Assembly: GCA_023667265.1 (NCBI GenBank)
Contig: JAMPAJ010000009.1
Span: 1 to 36,266 of the forward strand
DNA: 36,266 nt
Reading direction: 5' to 3'
Origin: Alistipes sp.
GTDB lineage: Bacteria; Bacillota; Clostridia; Oscillospirales; Ruminococcaceae
Positions 32,254-36,266 of this stretch are shown one piece after another; position 1 is the first letter of the stretch; each line of letters begins with the position of its first letter. The notes beneath the pieces are model-generated. The model ran no database searches. It had not been told where the DNA came from and saw only the letters and a program-made list of their open reading frames with translations. A program made the position numbers and the translations under genes.

Positions 32254-32682
32254 TCACCTCACGGGCACAAATGGCAGCTCTATCACGTCGTCATTGACAG
32301 CAGCCGTTGTTGCTTCTGTTTTTGAGGAAGCGCTTACGGAGGTGGTGACGCTGATGTCTGATCCCTGATCCTTCTCATTTATTATCGGCAGCTCACCCTG
32401 CTCCGTTTTATCCGAAAAAACATTTTCCCGCACTTCATCATCATGGGACTTTGTAAAAGGCTCATCATGATCTGTAGCAGCGGCAGACGTCGGGCTGTCA
32501 TTTACAGCTGTCGTATTTTTTTCTGCAAAGGAATCCTGATCTCCGGTTTTCTCCGACCCATCCAGCCTATCTTCTGTCACAACAGCGGATATTATATCAG
32601 AGCTGCTGTCCTTATCCAAATCGCCATTGCAGGCTGTAAGAAAAAGTGTTGATATAATAAAAATAACAAGTATTTTTTTCAT
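32254..32682 (-). CDS. Small acidic Ser/Thr-rich lipoprotein of unknown function
   Basis: A 142-residue protein with a clear lipoprotein signal (FLTACNGD, Cys18). The mature part is low-complexity, rich in Asp, Glu, Ser and Thr, with no recognisable domain. It ends in VNDDVIELPFVPVR, a sharp switch to hydrophobic residues. It lies between the precursor peptide and the kinase and abuts the kinase ribosome site, so it is part of the operon. It could be an immunity or anchoring protein, or a second substrate of the modification enzymes through its C-terminus; both are speculation. Confidence 0.75.
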   Translation of the reverse strand: MKKILVIFIISTLFLTACNGDLDKDSSSDIISAVVTEDRLDGSEKTGDQDSFAEKNTTAVNDSPTSAAATDHDEPFTKSHDDEVRENVFSDKTEQGELPIINEKDQGSDISVTTSVSASSKTEATTAAVNDDVIELPFVPVR

Positions 32683-32723
32683 GATCGCTCCTTTGAGCCT
32701 GAACAGGCTTAGTTATGGAAACA

Positions 32724-32746
32724 GACGCCGCTTGCATAACGGCGTC
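32724..32746 (-). terminator. Hairpin between peptide and lipoprotein genes
   Basis: A 7-base-pair GC-rich stem (32724-32730 with 32740-32746) followed on the minus strand by TGTTTCC. It may be a weak attenuator that lets the peptide gene be expressed more than the downstream genes, or an mRNA stabiliser. Confidence 0.5.
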
Positions 32747-32762
32747 CGCTTCATTGTTACGT

Positions 32763-32873
32763 TCACATTACGGGGGTTTCGTTATCGTCCGGAATAATAC
32801 CGCTTGTAGTAATAACGTCCTCGCACTCGAACCGGATAACTTCCATTTCCGGTACTACGTATGTTTCTCTCAT
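32763..32873 (-). CDS. 36-residue putative RiPP precursor peptide
   Basis: A short gene with a near-ideal GGAGGTGA ribosome site six bases before the ATG. The product starts MRETYVVPEMEVIRFECED, continues VITTSG, and ends IIPDDNETPVM. Tyr5-x-x-Pro8-x-Met10 with a Phe at 15 resembles the YxxPxL leader motif that PqqD-type proteins bind in lasso peptide precursors. The tail after Gly25 (11 residues, acidic, one Thr) would be the core. It lies 14 bases after the toroid protein gene and upstream of the kinase, PqqD, protease, exporter and nucleotidyltransferase genes. It has a single Cys17 and no Lys. Precursor status is inference from size, motif and context. Confidence 0.72.
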   Translation of the reverse strand: MRETYVVPEMEVIRFECEDVITTSGIIPDDNETPVM

Positions 32874-32887
32874 CGCTCTCACCTCCA

Positions 32888-35398
32888 TTAGTTCTTATAT
32901 GCGTCTGCTGCCTTCTCGTACAGATACAGAGCCTTTACAAGATTTTTAAGGTTCTCGTCTGCGGAGTCGCTTTTCAGAACTGCATATGCGTAACTCATCG
33001 GACTATATGAAATAGTATAGTCGCCTATTGTCACATTCTGAACCTCATCAAGCTTTCCTGCCGGAATATCGGTGATTTCCTTGTAGTAACAGCCGTCCTT
33101 CTCGCTGAACGCATACGAGTCGGTCTTAGCGCCCTTTGCCGCCTTGAAATAATGACGTACAGATGTATTTGACTCAAGAACAAGGCTTGAACCGTAATAC
33201 TCTATGCCCTCGGGTAAATCGCCGTTTTCCTTTATTTCATAAGCTGACAGAACCTTTTCTGTAACCTTGTTCATGTCGGAAGTAGCAGCAGAATTTTTAC
33301 CGCTGAAATATGCCTCTGCATAGTCTCCGTAGTTTGTCATTGCCTCAACAAGCTCCTTAGCCTCGCTTGTGTAGTCGCCATTAACTAATTCGTCTGCGTA
33401 TTCCTCTACAGAATAATCGTACTTGCTGCCGACCGCAGAACCGCTTCCTGAGAACATCTGAGCATTTATAGAGTCAGCCATTTCCTTTGCAGCAACCTCG
33501 CAGGAGAATACATAATATGTTGTATTATCAACTACAGTTTCCTTTGCGTCGCTTACATAAACGCGTGAAACCTCTCCGTTTGGCAGCTCAAACTGCATAT
33601 ACGCGTTCTTATCATTGATTACGGATTCGTCAAGAGTCATGTAGAAGTTAACTCCGATATTTCCGCTGAGGCTTATGGATGCGCCGCCGAATTTTACAGG
33701 AGAAACAGCTTCAAACTCGACATCAGACATATCATAAAGAGAAGTCTGACCATTCATCAGGCGGTTATATGAAACAAGAGCGTAAGCAGCCTGATCTGTT
33801 GCCATACCGTTTCCGCCATCGCCTGCAATGTGTGAGAACGTTCTGTTATCGCTGTTGTAGAAGGAAAGAAGTGCATCAACTGCGGAATTGCCGTTCTTGA
33901 TAAATCTTGCGTCTGTATCGGGGTTGATGCCGAGAGCAGTACACGCAACGATGACCTGGGCGATACTTTCAGCATTTACAGAACCCCATGATGCGTAACC
34001 GCCTGTTTCTGTCTGGAGAGAAGAAAGAGCGTTTACAGCCTTGTCAAGAGCAGCCTTTACATCGCTGTCGTCAGTGTATCTTGCAAGAGCCTGAATCGTC
34101 ATTGCAGTCATATCAGGATCGGCAGAAGATCCGGACAATGCCCAGCCGCCGTCGGGAGTCTGCTTATCAAGGATATAGTCAATACACTGCTGGCGGATAG
34201 TGCTGTCAGCTGTCTGATAATCGTTTGTATCAAGCGCGATCAAAGCAAATACCGGTCCATTGATGCCCTGTTTCTTTATCCAGTTAAAATCGTTATACGG
34301 CGCAATAAGATTCCAGTCGCCTACCTGATCAGCATTTTTTCCAAGTGCTGAAAGAGCAATGATGAGACGTGAATTTTCCGTAGACTTTACTCTGTGCAGC
34401 GCGCCGTTCATATTCATGCTTGCAGCTGTTGTGTTTACTGTTTCAACGATCCTGTCATAATAATCGCTGAAATATGCGTCATTTTTATCGAAATAGCCGC
34501 CTCGCGCAAGGCTGAGCACGCTCCATTCGCCTCCGCTTGTTCCGAAAGCAGGTACAGGAACGTCCATTGAAAGCTGCTCTAAAACACCGTCGAGAAGTTC
34601 TGAAACATCCTGTGCTGCAGCTTCTTTTTTAACGTTGATAGTATAGGCGCTTGTTTCACCGTCAGGATTCATGCTTTTGGAATCCTCATAATTACACTCA
34701 ACAACTATCTGTGTGCCGTCGGAAACAGGTACTCGCTTGGTTCTTTTATACTCCGTACCATCTGCTAATGTGCGAACCTGATAATTCTTGTTGCTTGCCG
34801 TAGGCGTTACAAAAATGCTGTCAACGTCAGAAGGAACAGTAAGCACATATTCGTGAGTATCTTTGTCAAAATCAGGAGAAAGCGTGCCATACTCAAAATC
34901 AAGAGCCTTGACTGTGGTATCATTGTTTCCCCAGCTTCCGCCTAAATCATCGCCGTATGCGCAGGTGTACATTACACGAATAAGGTCGCCGGCTTCAAGC
35001 TCGCCCTCTGCAACAGTGAAATTTCCGAAGCCTTCGTTGGTGAACCAATCGTTGAGCGTTCCCATCCAGCCGGACATAAATCCGCCGTCAAATTCGCCCA
35101 TATCGTTGATATACGAAATGTAGTTGCTCTCCGCGCCTACCTGTGTACCGCCTACAGATTCGATAGCTTCAACGATACAGCTCATCATTGTGGAATCTTC
35201 GTCAATGGTGATCCAGGTATCAACAAGCGTGCCATACCAGAACTGATCGTCCCAATATTCAGATTCAGGAGTGAACGTTGTGTTCTCTACGATAACGCGC
35301 ACCTGATTTTCGTGTTCATCCACAGCAAAAACGGCAAACGGAACAGCATTTGCAGTAAGCGCCATTGCTGTCAGAACACCTAAAAATTTGTTCTTCAT
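32888..35398 (-). CDS. Secreted transcobalamin/intrinsic factor-like protein (DUF4430 plus alpha/alpha toroid)
   Basis: An 836-residue exported protein. Residues 1-~25 are a signal peptide. ~62-148 is DUF4430 (GWMGTLNDWF, then LEAGDLIRVMYT), a domain like the beta domain of transcobalamin. ~165-257 is a cadherin-like beta sandwich (LSPDFDKDTHEYVLTVP). ~265-550 is an alpha/alpha toroid with prenyltransferase-type repeats (CIDYILDKQTPDGGW; VNALSSLQTETGGYASW). ~565-836 is an unrecognised repeat region beginning near GNIGVNFYM. Mammalian intrinsic factor pairs the same two folds in the opposite order to trap cobalamin between them. With a cobalamin riboswitch upstream, extracellular corrinoid binding is a strong inference. 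The start at 35398 follows AAAGGA; an ATG 18 bases upstream is possible. Confidence 0.83.
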   Translation of the reverse strand: MKNKFLGVLTAMALTANAVPFAVFAVDEHENQVRVIVENTTFTPESEYWDDQFWYGTLVDTWITIDEDSTMMSCIVEAIESVGGTQVGAESNYISYINDMGEFDGGFMSGWMGTLNDWFTNEGFGNFTVAEGELEAGDLIRVMYTCAYGDDLGGSWGNNDTTVKALDFEYGTLSPDFDKDTHEYVLTVPSDVDSIFVTPTASNKNYQVRTLADGTEYKRTKRVPVSDGTQIVVECNYEDSKSMNPDGETSAYTINVKKEAAAQDVSELLDGVLEQLSMDVPVPAFGTSGGEWSVLSLARGGYFDKNDAYFSDYYDRIVETVNTTAASMNMNGALHRVKSTENSRLIIALSALGKNADQVGDWNLIAPYNDFNWIKKQGINGPVFALIALDTNDYQTADSTIRQQCIDYILDKQTPDGGWALSGSSADPDMTAMTIQALARYTDDSDVKAALDKAVNALSSLQTETGGYASWGSVNAESIAQVIVACTALGINPDTDARFIKNGNSAVDALLSFYNSDNRTFSHIAGDGGNGMATDQAAYALVSYNRLMNGQTSLYDMSDVEFEAVSPVKFGGASISLSGNIGVNFYMTLDESVINDKNAYMQFELPNGEVSRVYVSDAKETVVDNTTYYVFSCEVAAKEMADSINAQMFSGSGSAVGSKYDYSVEEYADELVNGDYTSEAKELVEAMTNYGDYAEAYFSGKNSAATSDMNKVTEKVLSAYEIKENGDLPEGIEYYGSSLVLESNTSVRHYFKAAKGAKTDSYAFSEKDGCYYKEITDIPAGKLDEVQNVTIGDYTISYSPMSYAYAVLKSDSADENLKNLVKALYLYEKAADAYKN

Positions 35399-35412
35399 TT
35401 TTTTAATTCCTT

Positions 35413-35601
35413 TCATTTTTTCTTTGCTCTCGGCTCTTTCAGTCCGGCAGCTTCAAGAGCTCTTGGCCATGGACCGAGAAAAGCCTTGATACGAGAACGG
35501 GATGCCTCGTCGAAATCCTCCTTTTTCGGCAGTCTTTCGAGTTCTTCGTATTTGAGCTGGAGCTGTCTTATCGCCCATTGTTTTTTCTCCTCCGACGTCA
35601 T
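35413..35601 (-). CDS. 62-residue HNH-repeat (HARE)-like protein
   Basis: A small basic protein: MTSEEKKQWAIRQLQLKYEE, LPKKEDF, and FLGPWPRALEAAGLKEP. The last segment matches the FGSWxxALxAAGL hallmark of the homing-endonuclease-associated repeat (HNH_repeat, PF18780), a small DNA-binding helical module. No nuclease motif is present, so it is a stand-alone module. The start at 35601 is chosen because GGAGGTGAT lies just upstream; the frame is open to 35643 but that part belongs to the terminator. It is the first gene after the cobalamin riboswitch and its end abuts the toroid protein start region. Confidence 0.75.
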   Translation of the reverse strand: MTSEEKKQWAIRQLQLKYEELERLPKKEDFDEASRSRIKAFLGPWPRALEAAGLKEPRAKKK

Positions 35602-35619
35602 ATCATCACCTCCGGAAAT

Positions 35620-35650
35620 AAAAAACTCTCCCTGAAAAATCAAGGAGAGT
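35620..35650 (-). terminator. Terminator of the cobalamin riboswitch expression platform
   Basis: A 10-base stem (35641-35650 with 35625-35634, one mismatch) is followed on the minus strand by TTTTT. It lies between the aptamer and the first gene. Cobalamin binding should favour it and switch the operon off; low corrinoid should allow read-through. Confidence 0.85.
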
Positions 35651-35780
35651 ACAGACGATCATTCAAGCACAGCAAACAAAGCCATGGAAGTGTACTGATA
35701 AAAAAGAGCACACTGATCCAAAGCCTCTGAGGCGTGATAAATCGGCTGCACTCTTCTCACCAAAGTTATGTTACCTTAAA

Positions 35781-35973
35781 AGATACGGCAGGTCTCCTGA
35801 CTTATGATCTGCGATATATCGCAAAAAGAGAACCTTCTCAGGACGCGGCGCGCCCCAATGGCAAAATACTCTTACCCGGAAAAACCGGGTCAAATACAGT
35901 AATGGCGGTTGTTCAGGATTCAAACCTGATTCCCTTTTCATCTACTCAGCTTACAACTTTTCAAACCGTATCT
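35781..35973 (-). ncRNA. Cobalamin riboswitch aptamer
   Basis: On the minus strand the leader has GGGAATCAGGTTTGAATCC and, about 20 bases on, CCGCCATTACTGT. A GC-rich region follows, then the B12 box CAGGAGACCTGCC near the 3' side. The ends pair as an 8-base P1 helix (AGATACGG at 35966-35973 with CCGTATCT at 35781-35788). These are defining elements of the cobalamin riboswitch (RF00174). It controls the genes starting at 35601. The stretch 35651-35780 holds the expression platform, with a GCCTCAGAGGC palindrome and no gene. Confidence 0.96.
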
Positions 35974-36000
35974 TCTTATCCAAATATTAACTTTATAACT

Positions 36001-36168
36001 ATTATATCATATTATTTGCAAAATTGCAAGAGCCGCGGTAAATTTTTTTGTTCACATATATTTGCAGCGCGAAATTGCCAGCGTGGGCTCCCCGCTTATA
36101 CCATATAATTTGCAAAATTGCAAGAACCGCGGAAATTTTTTTGTTCGCATATATTTGCAGCGCGAAAT
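36001..36168 (-). promoter_or_regulatory. Tandem promoters with repeated upstream box, before the riboswitch
   Basis: Minus strand, proximal: TTGCAA (36024-36029), a 17-base spacer, TATAAT (36001-36006), with box GGCAATTTCGCG at 36068-36079. Distal: TTGCAA (36118-36123), a 17-base spacer, TATAAG (36095-36100), with a partial box at 36161-36168. The two units are a tandem duplication of about 70 bases with a 93-94 base period. From 36169 to the window end the sequence is AT-rich, with no gene visible. Confidence 0.7.
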
Positions 36169-36266
36169 CAATTTTCGTTCAATCCATATTTCACTTTTAT
36201 CCTGTCCAGTTTTTCCCGACTTTGCCACTTACAAGAACAAATTAAAATAAAAAAATATGGAAAAAA

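Noticed and set aside
28012-32873. A complete lasso peptide cluster
   Set aside because: Kinase, PqqD-like protein and nucleotidyltransferase fit, but no B2 protease or asparagine-synthetase-like cyclase is present, and the peptide has no clear ring-forming core.
28012-32873. Lanthipeptide, sactipeptide or graspetide cluster
   Set aside because: No LanM/LanB/LanC, radical SAM or ATP-grasp gene lies in the cluster; the window's radical SAM protein at 19079 is a distant housekeeping-type family.
36001-36168. A CRISPR array or transposon end
   Set aside because: There are only two imperfect units, containing promoter elements; no spacers, target duplications or transposase.

Overview
The window looks like a chromosomal segment of a cellulolytic, cellulosome-bearing Ruminococcus-like member of the Oscillospiraceae (Clostridia). 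The reasons are a secreted GH5 glucanase with a C-terminal dockerin, a cotJABC spore-coat operon, typical low-GC Gram-positive ribosome binding sites and promoters, NPKTG-type wall sorting, and several B12- and metal-regulated surface systems. No rRNA, tRNA, insertion sequence or CRISPR array was found. The species assignment is inference.

Layout. 1-1.2 kb: cotJA-cotJB-cotJC on the minus strand, with cotJC apparently missing its C-terminus. 1.3-5.7 kb: a minus-strand operon for an extracytosolic flavin system, made of a Tp47-like wall protein, a ferric-reductase-like membrane protein with an FMN-binding domain, an ApbE flavin transferase lipoprotein and a Gx/EetB-like membrane protein. 6.2-9.4 kb: a MATE transporter and the dockerin GH5 enzyme. 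9.6-14.5 kb (plus): UDP-sugar pyrophosphorylase and a heterodimeric ABC exporter. 14.6-20.0 kb (plus): MinD-like ATPase, a diverged methylglyoxal synthase-like protein, hisS, aspS and a radical SAM protein. 20.06-26.7 kb (minus): a Zn/Cd P-type ATPase with an ArsR-type operator, a DUF6514-like protein, and a GH2 enzyme co-transcribed with a small alarmone synthetase. 26.8-27.9 kb (plus): an OGG-type DNA glycosylase and an unknown 81-residue protein.

The most interesting part is 28.0-36.2 kb, all on the minus strand. A cobalamin riboswitch with a terminator (35973 down to 35620) precedes a 62-residue protein resembling the homing-endonuclease-associated repeat. Next comes a large secreted protein combining a DUF4430 (transcobalamin beta-domain-like) module with an alpha/alpha toroid, the two folds of mammalian intrinsic factor. 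Only 14 bases after its stop lies an overlooked 36-codon gene with a YxxP leader motif. It is followed by a lipoprotein, an HPr-kinase-like protein, a PqqD-type recognition protein, an S26-type peptidase, an ABC exporter and a PF14907-type nucleotidyltransferase, the last five with overlapping or nearly abutting ends. This resembles the tailoring part of kinase-containing lasso peptide clusters but has no lasso protease or cyclase. It may be a RiPP-like system tied by transcription to corrinoid acquisition.

A second structure crosses annotation boundaries. Three minus-strand genes for secreted proteins (Tp47-like, GH5-dockerin, and the riboswitch operon) share a promoter with a 17-base spacer. 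A 12-base box (GGCAAnnTCGCG on the minus strand) lies 37-38 bases upstream of the -35. Two of the three loci also repeat a second promoter 93-94 bases upstream.
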